In this document: positions 24,662-34,285 of the stretch, piece by piece
Numbering within the stretch: the first letter of the stretch is position 1
How the letters are laid out: each line of letters opens with the position of its first letter
Assembly: GCF_042677865.1 (NCBI RefSeq)
Contig: NZ_JBHUDD010000047.1
Span: 1 to 64,000 of the forward strand
Reading direction: 5' to 3'
Source of the DNA: Lutimaribacter salitolerans
GTDB taxonomy: Bacteria; Pseudomonadota; Alphaproteobacteria; Rhodobacterales; Rhodobacteraceae
Length of the DNA stretch: 64,000 bases
The notes under the pieces: generated by a model
The model's input: only the letters and a program-made list of their open reading frames with translations
Databases searched by the model: none
Told to the model about the DNA's origin: nothing
Translations under genes and position numbers: made by a program

Positions 24662-25506
24662 TGGGCTGGGTTCTTGCAGGGCTGGTGGCATGGGCCCTGG
24701 GCTGGCTGGCCAATGTCTGGCTGGCACGCCTGCCCAAAAGCCGCGCCACGGGGCTGGCGGTGCCGGTGATATTCGGCATCACGCTGCTGGTGATGTGGGA
24801 ATGTTTCGTGCGCGGACTTGATGTGCCTTCGGTCATCCTGCCGCCACCCTCGGCCATTGCCGCGCGGTTCGCGATTTCCACCGGCATCCTGTGGCAGGAT
24901 TTCGTGCAGACCGTGATCAAGGGTGCGCTGTCGGGCTATGTCATGGGCTGCGGCGCGGCCTTTTTGATAGCGGTGGCGATCGACCGCTTTCCGTTTCTGC
25001 AACGCGGGCTGCTGCCGGTGGGAAATTTCGTGGCCGCGCTGCCGATCATCGGCATGGCCCCGATCCTGGTGATGTGGTTCGGCTTTGACTGGCAGTCCAA
25101 GGCGGCCGTGGTCGTGGTGATGGTGTTCTTTCCAATGCTGGTGAACACCGTGCAGGGCTTGCAGGCCAGCGAGAGGATGCAGCGCGACCTGATGCGCACC
25201 TACGGGTCCAGCTACTGGCAGACGCTGCTGAAACTGCGCCTGCCGGCCGCGATGCCGTTCATCTTCAACGGGCTCAAGATCGCAACCACGCTGGCGCTGA
25301 TCGGTGCGATCGTGGCCGAGTTCTTTGGCTCGCCCATCAAGGGCATGGGCTTTCGCATCTCGACCTCGGTTGGGCAGTTGGCGCTGGATCTGGTCTGGGC
25401 CGAGATCGTGGTCGCCGCCATCGCAGGGTCGGCATTTTATGGCGGGGTCGCGCTGCTGGAAAAGGCAGTGACCTTCTGGCACCCGTCGCAACGAGGCAGA
25501 GCATAA
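24661..25506 (+). CDS. ABC importer permease, second subunit
   Basis: This 281-residue BPD_transp_1 permease pairs with the preceding one. It begins with a membrane segment (MGWVLAGLVAWALGWLANVWLA) and continues with the usual six-helix arrangement. The EAA-like loop around TYGSSYWQTLLKLRLPAAMP lies in the second half. The start is ATG 24661, overlapping the preceding stop; an open frame extending upstream to 24367 lies inside the first permease and is not real. It precedes the binding-protein gene by 37 bases. Confidence 0.9.
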   Translation: MGWVLAGLVAWALGWLANVWLARLPKSRATGLAVPVIFGITLLVMWECFVRGLDVPSVILPPPSAIAARFAISTGILWQDFVQTVIKGALSGYVMGCGAAFLIAVAIDRFPFLQRGLLPVGNFVAALPIIGMAPILVMWFGFDWQSKAAVVVVMVFFPMLVNTVQGLQASERMQRDLMRTYGSSYWQTLLKLRLPAAMPFIFNGLKIATTLALIGAIVAEFFGSPIKGMGFRISTSVGQLALDLVWAEIVVAAIAGSAFYGGVALLEKAVTFWHPSQRGRA

Positions 25507-25543
25507 CAAAAAACAACCAAGCCAACAAACCAGCAAGGAGAGT

Positions 25544-26536
25544 ATGACAATGAAACATGTGGGAACGACACTGGGTGTGGCCGCCCTTGGCCTTTGGGGC
25601 GGCATGGCCGCCGCGGACGAGGTGACGCTGCAACTGAAATGGGTCACGCAGGCGCAGTTTGCGGGCTATTACGTGGCGCAGGACAAGGGCTTTTATGACG
25701 AAGAAGGGCTGGATGTGACGATCAAGCCCGGCGGCCCGGATATCGCGCCGACGCAGGTGATCGCCGGGGGCGGGGCCGACGTGATGGTCGACTGGATGCC
25801 CGCCGCGCTGGCCGCGCGCGAAAAGGGTCTGCCGCTGGTCAATATCGCCCAGCCGTTCAAATCCTCGGGGATGATGCTGACCTGCCGCAAGGACAGCGGC
25901 GTGGCCACCACGGATGACCTGCCGGGCAAGACGCTGGGCGTGTGGTTCTTTGGCAACGAGTTCCCGTTCCTGAGCTGGATGAGCCAGCTTGGCATCCCCA
26001 CCGATGGCAGCGACGAAGGCGTGACCGTCCTGAAACAGGGGTTCAACGTCGATCCGCTGATCCAGAACCAGGCGGCCTGTATCTCGACCATGACCTACAA
26101 CGAATACTGGCAGGTGATCGACGCGGGCTTCACCCCCGAGGATCTGGTGGTGTTCAAATACGAGGATCAGGGCGTCGCCACGCTCGAGGATGGTCTCTAT
26201 GTGCTCGAAGACAACTTGGACGATCCGGATTTCGTCGACCGGATGGAACTCTTTGTGCGGGCCTCGATGAAGGGCTGGAAATACGCCCAGGAAAACCCTG
26301 ACGAGGCGGCCGAGATCGTACTGGACAACGACGCGACCGGCGCCCAGACCGAAGAGCACCAGAAGCGAATGATGGGCGAGATCGCCAAGCTGACCGCAGG
26401 CAGCAACGGCGCGCTGGACCCCGAGGATTACGAGCGCACGGTGCAGTCGCTGCTGGCCGGTGGGTCTGATCCGGTGATCACGCAAGAACCCGAAGGGGCC
26501 TGGACCCACGCGATCACGGACAAGGCGCTGAACTGA
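25544..26536 (+). CDS. ABC importer substrate-binding protein (NMT1/THI5-like)
   Basis: This 330-residue periplasmic binding protein has a signal peptide at residues 1-25. The NMT1/THI5-like fold follows, with LQLKWVTQAQFAGYYVAQDKG near the start and IAGGGADVMVDWMPAAL after it. This family binds pyrimidine-like compounds (thiamine precursors, uracil analogues) and also sulfonates and nitrate. In this locus a pyrimidine or its reduced form is the likely ligand, by context only. The ribosome site is AAGGAGAG. A strong terminator follows at 26560, closing the locus. Confidence 0.9.
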   Translation: MTMKHVGTTLGVAALGLWGGMAAADEVTLQLKWVTQAQFAGYYVAQDKGFYDEEGLDVTIKPGGPDIAPTQVIAGGGADVMVDWMPAALAAREKGLPLVNIAQPFKSSGMMLTCRKDSGVATTDDLPGKTLGVWFFGNEFPFLSWMSQLGIPTDGSDEGVTVLKQGFNVDPLIQNQAACISTMTYNEYWQVIDAGFTPEDLVVFKYEDQGVATLEDGLYVLEDNLDDPDFVDRMELFVRASMKGWKYAQENPDEAAEIVLDNDATGAQTEEHQKRMMGEIAKLTAGSNGALDPEDYERTVQSLLAGGSDPVITQEPEGAWTHAITDKALN

Positions 26537-26559
26537 ACCTGACCGGATGACGACGGCAA

Positions 26560-26589
26560 GGCCCGGGTGCCCCCCGGGCCTTTTCTTTT
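26560..26589 (+). terminator. Rho-independent terminator after the importer operon
   Basis: The stem GGCCCGGG/CCCGGGCC (26560-26567 / 26573-26580) is followed by TTTTCTTTT, 24 bases after the binding-protein stop. Confidence 0.88.
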
Positions 26590-26707
26590 GCGCGCTGGCC
26601 TGTGAAAGACCGGGGGTCCCCTTCATCTTGCCGGGTAAACTCCCGCCGGAGGCATCCGACAGCGCCGCCAGTGCAATGGGTCAAGGTTCATCCCCCCGGT
26701 GCCACCC

Positions 26708-26727
26708 GCGGCGGCCCGGGCCGCCGC
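26708..26727. repeat. 20-bp perfect G/C palindrome downstream of amtB
   Basis: GCGGCGGCCCGGGCCGCCGC is a perfect palindrome in the 190-base gap between the importer terminator and the end of amtB. It may be part of an amtB terminator, but no T-run follows on the minus strand. An ambiguous base (n) lies close by at 26747. I see no gene in this gap. Confidence 0.5.
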
Positions 26728-26780
26728 CCCCAAGGGCGCAGGCGAGNGGTCAGTGTCAAAGAAGCTGATGGAAGGAGGTA

Positions 26781-28106
<1,326 letters not shown>

Positions 28107-28129
28107 CTTGTCCTTTCCCCCTGCACGCA

Positions 28130-28468
28130 TCACAGCGCGTCTTCGTTGGTTTCGCCGGTGCGCACGCGCACGGCCTGCTGAAGGTCCAGCACAAAGATCT
28201 TGCCGTCACCGATCTTGCCGGTCTTGGCGGTCTTTGCGATGGTTTCGACCACCTGATCGGCCATCGCGGCGTTCACGGCGATCTCCAGCTTGATCTTGGG
28301 CACGAAATTCACGGCATATTCGGCACCGCGATAGATTTCGGTGTGGCCCGACTGTGCGCCGAACCCCTTGATTTCGGTCACCATCATCCCGCGCACGCCG
28401 ATTTCGGTCAGCGCTTCGCGGACCTCTTCGAGCTTGAACGGTTTGATCGTTGCAATGATCAGTTTCAC
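28130..28468 (-). CDS. glnK: Nitrogen regulatory protein P-II
   Basis: P-II proteins sense ATP/ADP and 2-oxoglutarate and are uridylylated by GlnD. GlnK blocks AmtB when nitrogen is plentiful. The product has exactly 112 residues, the standard length, starting at GTG 28468 with the family N-terminus (V/M)KLIIATIKPFKLEEVREAL. The T-loop carries the modification site Y51 in YRGAEY. The in-frame extension to 28609 is not family-like. Nitrogen-dependent control is expected, but I found no convincing sigma54 site in the 261-base gap upstream. Confidence 0.96.
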   Translation of the reverse strand: MKLIIATIKPFKLEEVREALTEIGVRGMMVTEIKGFGAQSGHTEIYRGAEYAVNFVPKIKLEIAVNAAMADQVVETIAKTAKTGKIGDGKIFVLDLQQAVRVRTGETNEDAL

Positions 28469-28729
28469 CTTAGTCCCCTTTGCGACTTGCGGCGGTGGGT
28501 GCCCGCCAGTTTGCAGATGCAGAAAATCGGAGAGTCGGGGCCAAGAGGAAGGTTTGGTGCTGTATCCGTGGGCATTAATCTGGGGTAAACGCACAAAAAT
28601 TAATCTCAATAGGAAATATGCCTAAAAAATAGTCAAAACAAAAAGATCATGGGGTCCATGTGCAGGGTCAACATCTGTTGCTATCAGGGGTATGGTCGGT
28701 GCAATCAAAAGGGCTCGGGCAGGGCGATC

Positions 28730-30964
28730 ATGGCTGATTCAGGACGCAGGCGGCCACCACTGGTGGCAGAACGGCGCTACGGCAGAACGACGAAGAAGAC
28801 GGCGAAACCGGCAGCGCGCAAGCCTGCGGGCAAGAAACCCGTGCGGCGCAAACCTGCGCGGCAACGCAATCCGGTGGCCGCGTTCTTCATCGGGATCATC
28901 CGGTTCTTCTGGCGCATCATCTGGGGCGTGTCGTGGCGGCTGGGAACGGTGGCCTTGCTGCTGCTGGGTCTGGCGGTCGGGTATTTCTACAGCAGCCTTC
29001 CGGACCTGGATCAGGTGCTGGACGGGCGGCAGCGCGGGTCGGTCACGCTGCTGGATGCCAATGGCGCGAAATTCGCATGGCGTGGCGATCAGTTCGGCGG
29101 AGTCGTGACCGCGGACATGGTCAGCCCGCATCTGAAGAATGCCGTCATCGCGATCGAGGACAAGCGGTTCTATCGTCATTTCGGCGTCAGCCCGCGCGGG
29201 ATCGCCAGCGCCATCCGCATCAACATGCGCGAGGGGCGCAGCCCGTTTTCCGGCCATGGCGGATCGACCATCACGCAGCAGACGGCCAAGCTGATGTGTC
29301 TCGGGGTGGAGTACGATCCCGCGCAATGGAAGACCGAAGCCGCCTACGAGGCGGATTGCCGCCGCAACTCGCTGTCGCGCAAGGCCAAGGAGGCGGTCTA
29401 TGCGTTGGCGATGGAGGCGAAATACACCAAGGACGAGATCCTGACGATCTACATGAACCGCGCCTATATGGGCGGCGGGGCGTTCGGGGCCGAGGCTGCG
29501 TCGCAGCGGTTTTTCGGCAAGACCGCGGGGCAGTTGATTCCGGCGGAAGGCGCGATGCTGGCGGGTCTGTTGACCGCGCCCACGGCGCTGTCGCCCACCA
29601 ATAACCTGGAGCGGTCGCAGGACCGGGCCGGGCTGGTGATCGGGCTGATGCGCGATCAGGGCTATCTGACGGACGCGCAGGCACGCGAGGCACGGGCCAA
29701 CCCGGCGCAACTGTCCGAGGCGGCCGAGGCGCAAGCGGGCGGGTACTTTGCCGATTGGGTGATGTCGTCCGGCCCCGAGTTCTTTACCCGCAATACGTCG
29801 GATGACGTGATCATCGGCACCACGCTGGACCCGCGCGTGCAGCGGGCCGCCGAGGACGCGATGAAGCACATCTTTGAAACCAAGGTGCGCGAGGGGTCAA
29901 AGGCGCAGGCGGCCATCGTGGTCATGGATGCCGAAGGTGCCGTGCGGGCCATGGTCGGCGGGCGTCAGACCAAGGTGATCGGGGCGTTCAACCGCGCCAC
30001 GCAGGCGCTGCGGCAAAGCGGATCGGCGTTCAAGCCGTTTGTCTATGCCGCCGCGCTGGACATGGGATATTCGGCCAACGACGTGATCGAGGACGCGCCC
30101 TATTGCATCACCATCCCCGGTTCGGGCGAGTGGTGCCCGCAGAACTACAGCCGCGATTACAAGGGCCCGGTGACGTTGACCCGGGCGCTGAGCGACTCTC
30201 TGAACATACCGGCGGTCAAGGTGGCGCAGAGCGTCGGGCTGGACATGGTGCGCAAGGTGGCCGGCGATTTCGGCATCGCCTCGGACATGGCGCTGGGGCC
30301 GGCGCTGGCGCTGGGGGCGTCCGACACGACGCTGATCGAGATGACGGGAGCCTATGCCGGTATCCTGAACGGCGGATCGTCCGTCACGCCTTATGGTCTG
30401 GTCGAGCTGAAGATGCTGGGCGATGACACGCCGGTGATGTCGGCGACGGGCGGTATCGGCGAACGGGTGATCCAGGAGGACGCCGCGCGCGAGCTGACAT
30501 GGATGATGCATCAGGTGGTGACCGATGGCACCGGCGGCCGTGCGCGCATGCCCGATGGCCGCCCCGTGGCGGGCAAGACCGGCACGACGCAGGCCGCGCG
30601 CGATGCCTGGTTCATCGGGTTTTCCGCCGATTACGTGGCCGGTGTCTGGATGGGCTATGACGACAACACGCCTCTGACCGGGGTGACGGGATCGGGCCTG
30701 CCTGCCGAGATCTGGCACGAGACGATGACACGCGTGCACGAGGGCGTGCCGGTGCGCGAGCTGCCGATGACGCCGCCTGCCGCGATGTCCGAGTTTTCCG
30801 AGCAGCCCGGGCAGATGACGCCGCAGGACAGCACCCGCAACGGGATCGAGGCCGTGCTGGACAGCCTGTTCGGAGGCGGTCGCAGCGGCGGCGGTGGTGG
30901 CGGTGGTGGTGGTGGCGGCACAGCCGAGCCGGGCCAGGCACCGACGCAGGGTGGCACCCGGTAG
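28730..30964 (+). CDS. Class A penicillin-binding protein (PBP1-type)
   Basis: This bifunctional peptidoglycan synthase has 744 residues. Its Lys/Arg-rich cytoplasmic N-terminus (20-46) is followed by one membrane segment at about 71-90. The GT51 domain has catalytic E143 in IEDKRFYRHFG and STITQQTAK. The transpeptidase domain has SxxK at S432-K435, SxN at S490-N492 and KTG at 616-618. It ends in a run of 11 glycines (codon repeat at 30887-30919) and a short polar tail. ATG 28730 is the best start; the in-frame TTG at 28649 gives a Cys-rich unlikely extension. Confidence 0.94.
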   Translation: MADSGRRRPPLVAERRYGRTTKKTAKPAARKPAGKKPVRRKPARQRNPVAAFFIGIIRFFWRIIWGVSWRLGTVALLLLGLAVGYFYSSLPDLDQVLDGRQRGSVTLLDANGAKFAWRGDQFGGVVTADMVSPHLKNAVIAIEDKRFYRHFGVSPRGIASAIRINMREGRSPFSGHGGSTITQQTAKLMCLGVEYDPAQWKTEAAYEADCRRNSLSRKAKEAVYALAMEAKYTKDEILTIYMNRAYMGGGAFGAEAASQRFFGKTAGQLIPAEGAMLAGLLTAPTALSPTNNLERSQDRAGLVIGLMRDQGYLTDAQAREARANPAQLSEAAEAQAGGYFADWVMSSGPEFFTRNTSDDVIIGTTLDPRVQRAAEDAMKHIFETKVREGSKAQAAIVVMDAEGAVRAMVGGRQTKVIGAFNRATQALRQSGSAFKPFVYAAALDMGYSANDVIEDAPYCITIPGSGEWCPQNYSRDYKGPVTLTRALSDSLNIPAVKVAQSVGLDMVRKVAGDFGIASDMALGPALALGASDTTLIEMTGAYAGILNGGSSVTPYGLVELKMLGDDTPVMSATGGIGERVIQEDAARELTWMMHQVVTDGTGGRARMPDGRPVAGKTGTTQAARDAWFIGFSADYVAGVWMGYDDNTPLTGVTGSGLPAEIWHETMTRVHEGVPVRELPMTPPAAMSEFSEQPGQMTPQDSTRNGIEAVLDSLFGGGRSGGGGGGGGGGGTAEPGQAPTQGGTR
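30887..30919 (+). repeat. GGC/GGT microsatellite encoding 11 glycines
   Basis: There are 33 bases of GGC or GGT codons near the 3' end of the penicillin-binding protein gene. Such tracts are prone to length change, and any change of whole codons would alter only the length of a probable flexible tail. Confidence 0.8.
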
Positions 30965-30969
30965 AGGCG

Positions 30970-31602
30970 TCAGGCTGCCGCGCGCAGGTCCGCGATCATC
31001 TGGTCGATGTTGCCGCCGCGCCGGTCCAGCATCGCGCCGATCTCGGTGCGTTCGGTCAGCAGCATGTTCACGCCTTCGATGAACATGTTGAAGAACCTGT
31101 CACTGCCCGAGCGGTCGGAAACCAGAAAGGTCACGTTGAACGGGGCCTTGCCGCGCAGGATTGCCGTGGTGCGCACCTCGATGAAGCTTTTGACGGCGCG
31201 TGCCTCGTTCACCTCGATCCGGCCGCCGATGAAGTCGCGGAAGCGGCGGCCATACTTGACCGAGATGAAACGCTGGAACGCCTGGGTAAAGGCGCGCATC
31301 TGGGCGGGGTTGGCACGGCGGGCATCGGCCCCCAGCGCATAGCGGGCAATCGTGGGCACGTCGGCGTAGCGCGTGAAGATGCCTTCGAATTCGCGGTACA
31401 TCGCGGCCTCGGACTGGCCCGAGCTGATGACGGCGTTGATTTCGGCCACCAGCTTGTCCACCAGCGACTTGGCCGCGGCCTCGGTCATCGCAAAGGCGGG
31501 TGTGGGCAGGAACGGCAGCGCGGCGATGGTGCCGCCGATCAGGCCGAGGAAGCCGCGGCGCGAGCGGTTGGAGCGTGGTCTATTCTGCATAGGGATCATC
31601 AT
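30970..31602 (-). CDS. mlaC: Phospholipid-binding protein MlaC (ABC lipid transport)
   Basis: MlaC is the periplasmic carrier of the Mla pathway, moving phospholipids between the outer membrane MlaA complex and the inner membrane MlaFEDB transporter. It has about 210 residues. The N-terminus has a twin-arginine type signal (SRRGFLGLIGG) followed by a hydrophobic stretch and AFA. The mature part contains RYALG, FTQAFQRFISVKYGRRF and the GVNMLLTERTEI region of the family. I start it at ATG 31602 because GAGGA is five bases upstream; ATG 31590 is also possible. It overlaps the end of mlaA. Confidence 0.9.
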   Translation of the reverse strand: MMIPMQNRPRSNRSRRGFLGLIGGTIAALPFLPTPAFAMTEAAAKSLVDKLVAEINAVISSGQSEAAMYREFEGIFTRYADVPTIARYALGADARRANPAQMRAFTQAFQRFISVKYGRRFRDFIGGRIEVNEARAVKSFIEVRTTAILRGKAPFNVTFLVSDRSGSDRFFNMFIEGVNMLLTERTEIGAMLDRRGGNIDQMIADLRAAA

Positions 31603-32377
31603 AGGGGTCCTCGTACATCGGGTCGTTGCCGGTGGCATAGGGGTCGTCATAATCGGCATCCGAACCACCGCCGAGTTCGAACCGCCGGTTCTGCAGGTAC
31701 ATCAGCCGCGTCTGGGCATAGCTGTCGGCGCTGTCGTACAGCACCGAATCAACCGTGCCGGAAAACTGGCCCCGGTCGGCGACACGCGCGGCGATGTTGA
31801 CGCCGGTGGCATAGTATTTCTCGGGTTTGGGCAGGCTGCCGGTCAGCGGATTCAGGAAAAAGTCGACCGCGCGGCCAGCCACGTCGCGCTGTGTCGAGGG
31901 GCCAAAAACGGGAAGTTCCACATAGGCCCCTTCTCCGACACCCCATGTGTGCAGGGTTTCACCGAAATCGGTGTCGAACTCGGGCATCCCCAGCGCGCTG
32001 GCCATGTCGATCAGACCGCCCAGCCCGACCGTGGTGTTCACCGCAAAGCGCAGGGTGTTCATGATCGCGCCTTCGACATTGCCCTGAAGGGCGTGGTTCA
32101 CGAAATGCCGTGGTTCGCTGAGGTTGTCGGCGAAATTGGACACGCCGGAGGTGACCGGGCCGGGTACGCCCTGCGCAAGGCCCCGGCTGGCAGGGCCGAC
32201 AAGGGCACGGTCGAGGTTGCGGTTGAACTCGTGGCGAACGCGGTTCTCGTCCTCGTAGGGGTCGTTGATTCCGCTGGAAACAGGGGCAGCACAGGCCGCG
32301 ACTCCGGCAAGGGCCACGCCCGAAATCAGGGACCGAAAAAAGGATGAGCGCGTGATCTTCAATTTATTTCCCACCAT
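31580..32377 (-). CDS. mlaA: Outer membrane lipoprotein MlaA
   Basis: MlaA removes mislocalised phospholipids from the outer leaflet of the outer membrane and passes them to MlaC. It has 265 residues, with a lipoprotein signal ending at a lipobox with C29 (GVAAC). Family blocks seen are NDPYEDENRVRHEFN, GVSNFADNLSEPRHFVN, LRFAVNTTVGLGGLID and YVELPVFGPSTQRDVAG. The acidic C-terminus is rich in DPY/DDP repeats. It is followed by mlaC with overlapping ends. The inner membrane mlaFED genes are not in the window. The frame stays open far upstream across the secretion ATPase gene, but that part is antisense noise. Confidence 0.94.
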   Translation of the reverse strand: MVGNKLKITRSSFFRSLISGVALAGVAACAAPVSSGINDPYEDENRVRHEFNRNLDRALVGPASRGLAQGVPGPVTSGVSNFADNLSEPRHFVNHALQGNVEGAIMNTLRFAVNTTVGLGGLIDMASALGMPEFDTDFGETLHTWGVGEGAYVELPVFGPSTQRDVAGRAVDFFLNPLTGSLPKPEKYYATGVNIAARVADRGQFSGTVDSVLYDSADSYAQTRLMYLQNRRFELGGGSDADYDDPYATGNDPMYEDPYDDPYAE

Positions 32378-32551
32378 AATGCATGTAGATGTACCTAATT
32401 CAATTGGCGGTCGAACCCACCCCCTGCTACCCAGATAGACAGTGCTGTGGCAGATTCGCGACAGCAACACAAAAGCATTTGAACACCCGCTGCCTGTTGG
32501 CAAAACTGTGCCGGGCAGATGAATGATTAGACAGATCGGCGGAAGACGTAC

Positions 32552-34285
32552 ATGACATCCAAGAAAACCGAAGCAGGACGCGCGGAACTGGTCGCGGTGC
32601 GCAAGCAGAGCCGGTACCTGTACTGGTTCGTCGGCATTTTCAGCGTGTTCGCCAACCTTCTGATGCTGACCGGCCCGATCTACATGTTGCAGATCTATGA
32701 CCGGGTGCTGGGCAGCCGGTCGTATGAGACGCTGTTCGCGCTGACGGTGCTGGTGGCGTTCCTGTACGGCATGATGGGGCTGCTGGATTACACGCGCGGG
32801 CGCGTCATGGCCCGGGTGGGCGCAAGGTTTCAGTCGGCGCTGGACAAGCGGGTGTTCGACGCGGTGATCCGCAAGTCGGCGCTGAAATCGGACGAGCAGA
32901 CCTCGGGCGGGCTGCGCGATCTGGAATCGGTGCAGCGGCTGATGGCGTCGCCGGTGCTGATGTCGGTGTTCGACATCCCTGCCACGCCGTTCTTCCTGCT
33001 GGCCATCGCGATCTTTCACCCGTGGCTGGGCTATCTGGCCATTGTCGGCGGGGCGATCCTGATCTTCGTGACGGTGATCAACCAGTATGTCACGCGTCGC
33101 CCGGTGACCGAGGCCAACAGCGCCACCTATCATGCCGAGATGGTGTCGAACCAGATCCAGTCGGAATCCGAGATGGTGCAGGCGATGGGCATGCGCGACG
33201 CGGCGTTTGCGCGCTGGCAGGCGGTGCGCGACCAGTCGCTGGACCGTCAGATCGGCGCGGCGGACCTGTCGGGCACGTTCACCTCGACCACCAAGACATT
33301 CCGGCTGTTCCTGCAATCGGCCATGCTGGGTCTTGGGGCCTATCTGGTGTTGCAGGGCGAGCTGACGCCGGGCGCGATGATCGCGGGGTCGATCCTGATG
33401 GGGCGCGCGCTGGCACCGATCGAGATGGCGGTGAACCAGTGGCCCGTGGTGCAGCGCGCGGTCAAGGGCTGGCAGAACCTCGAGGAACTGCTGGGCGAGG
33501 TGCCGCCCGAACAGCCGCGCACCGCCCTGCCGAAACCGCGCGCCATTCTGGACGTGCAGCAGGCCACCATCGTGCCCCCGGGCGAGGCCCAGGCGTCGCT
33601 GCGCATGGTCAGCTTCAAGGTCGAGCCGGGGCAGGCCGTGGGCGTGATCGGCCCGTCCGGGGCGGGAAAGTCCACGCTGGCCCGCGCCATCACAGGGGTC
33701 TGGCGACCGGCCGGGGGCAAGATCCGGCTGGATGGGGCCTCGCTGGATCAGTACGAACCCACGGTTCTGGGCGAGCATATCGGCTATCTGCCGCAGCGGG
33801 TGCAGTTGTTTGACGGCTCGATCGCCGCCAACATCGCCCGGCTGGCGGGCCAGCCCGACCCGGAAAAGGTGGTTGCGGCGGCCAAGAAGGCGGGTGCGCA
33901 TGACATGATCCTGAAGCTGCCCAACGGCTATGACACGCAGGTGTCGGCGGCGGGCGGGCGTCTGTCGGGCGGGCAGATGCAGCGCATCGGGCTGGCCCGG
34001 GCGATGTATTCCGACCCGATGATCCTTGTGCTGGACGAGCCGAACTCGAACCTCGACAACGAGGGCAGTGACGCGCTGAACCTTGCGATCCGGCAGATGA
34101 AATCCGAAGGCAAGTCGGTTCTGATCATGGCGCACCGGCCCGCGGCGATTCAGGAATGCGACATGCTGCTGATGCTGGAAGGCGGACAGCGCGTGGCCTA
34201 TGGACCAAAGGAAGAGGTGCTGCGCAAGGTCGTGCAGAACCATCAGCAGATCACCCAGAGCAAGGGCGGGGGCGGTGTACGATGA
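32552..34285 (+). CDS. Type I secretion ABC transporter (PrtD-type permease/ATPase)
   Basis: This 577-residue fused transporter has an N-terminal membrane domain (about 25-320, with paired helices around 25-85 and 150-190) and a C-terminal ATPase. Walker A is GPSGAGKST (367-375), the signature LSGGQ is at 471-475 and Walker B is ILVLDEP. It lacks an N-terminal peptidase domain, so it is the PrtD/AprD/HasD class that exports unprocessed C-terminal-signal substrates such as RTX proteins. It is coupled to the HlyD-type gene by an ATGA overlap. No substrate or TolC gene is nearby. Confidence 0.93.
   Translation: MTSKKTEAGRAELVAVRKQSRYLYWFVGIFSVFANLLMLTGPIYMLQIYDRVLGSRSYETLFALTVLVAFLYGMMGLLDYTRGRVMARVGARFQSALDKRVFDAVIRKSALKSDEQTSGGLRDLESVQRLMASPVLMSVFDIPATPFFLLAIAIFHPWLGYLAIVGGAILIFVTVINQYVTRRPVTEANSATYHAEMVSNQIQSESEMVQAMGMRDAAFARWQAVRDQSLDRQIGAADLSGTFTSTTKTFRLFLQSAMLGLGAYLVLQGELTPGAMIAGSILMGRALAPIEMAVNQWPVVQRAVKGWQNLEELLGEVPPEQPRTALPKPRAILDVQQATIVPPGEAQASLRMVSFKVEPGQAVGVIGPSGAGKSTLARAITGVWRPAGGKIRLDGASLDQYEPTVLGEHIGYLPQRVQLFDGSIAANIARLAGQPDPEKVVAAAKKAGAHDMILKLPNGYDTQVSAAGGRLSGGQMQRIGLARAMYSDPMILVLDEPNSNLDNEGSDALNLAIRQMKSEGKSVLIMAHRPAAIQECDMLLMLEGGQRVAYGPKEEVLRKVVQNHQQITQSKGGGGVR

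Noticed and set aside
28469..28640. A sigma54/NtrC promoter for glnK-amtB
   Set aside because: I looked for GC-N10-CC spacing on the correct strand in the gap and found no acceptable match, although nitrogen control is expected.
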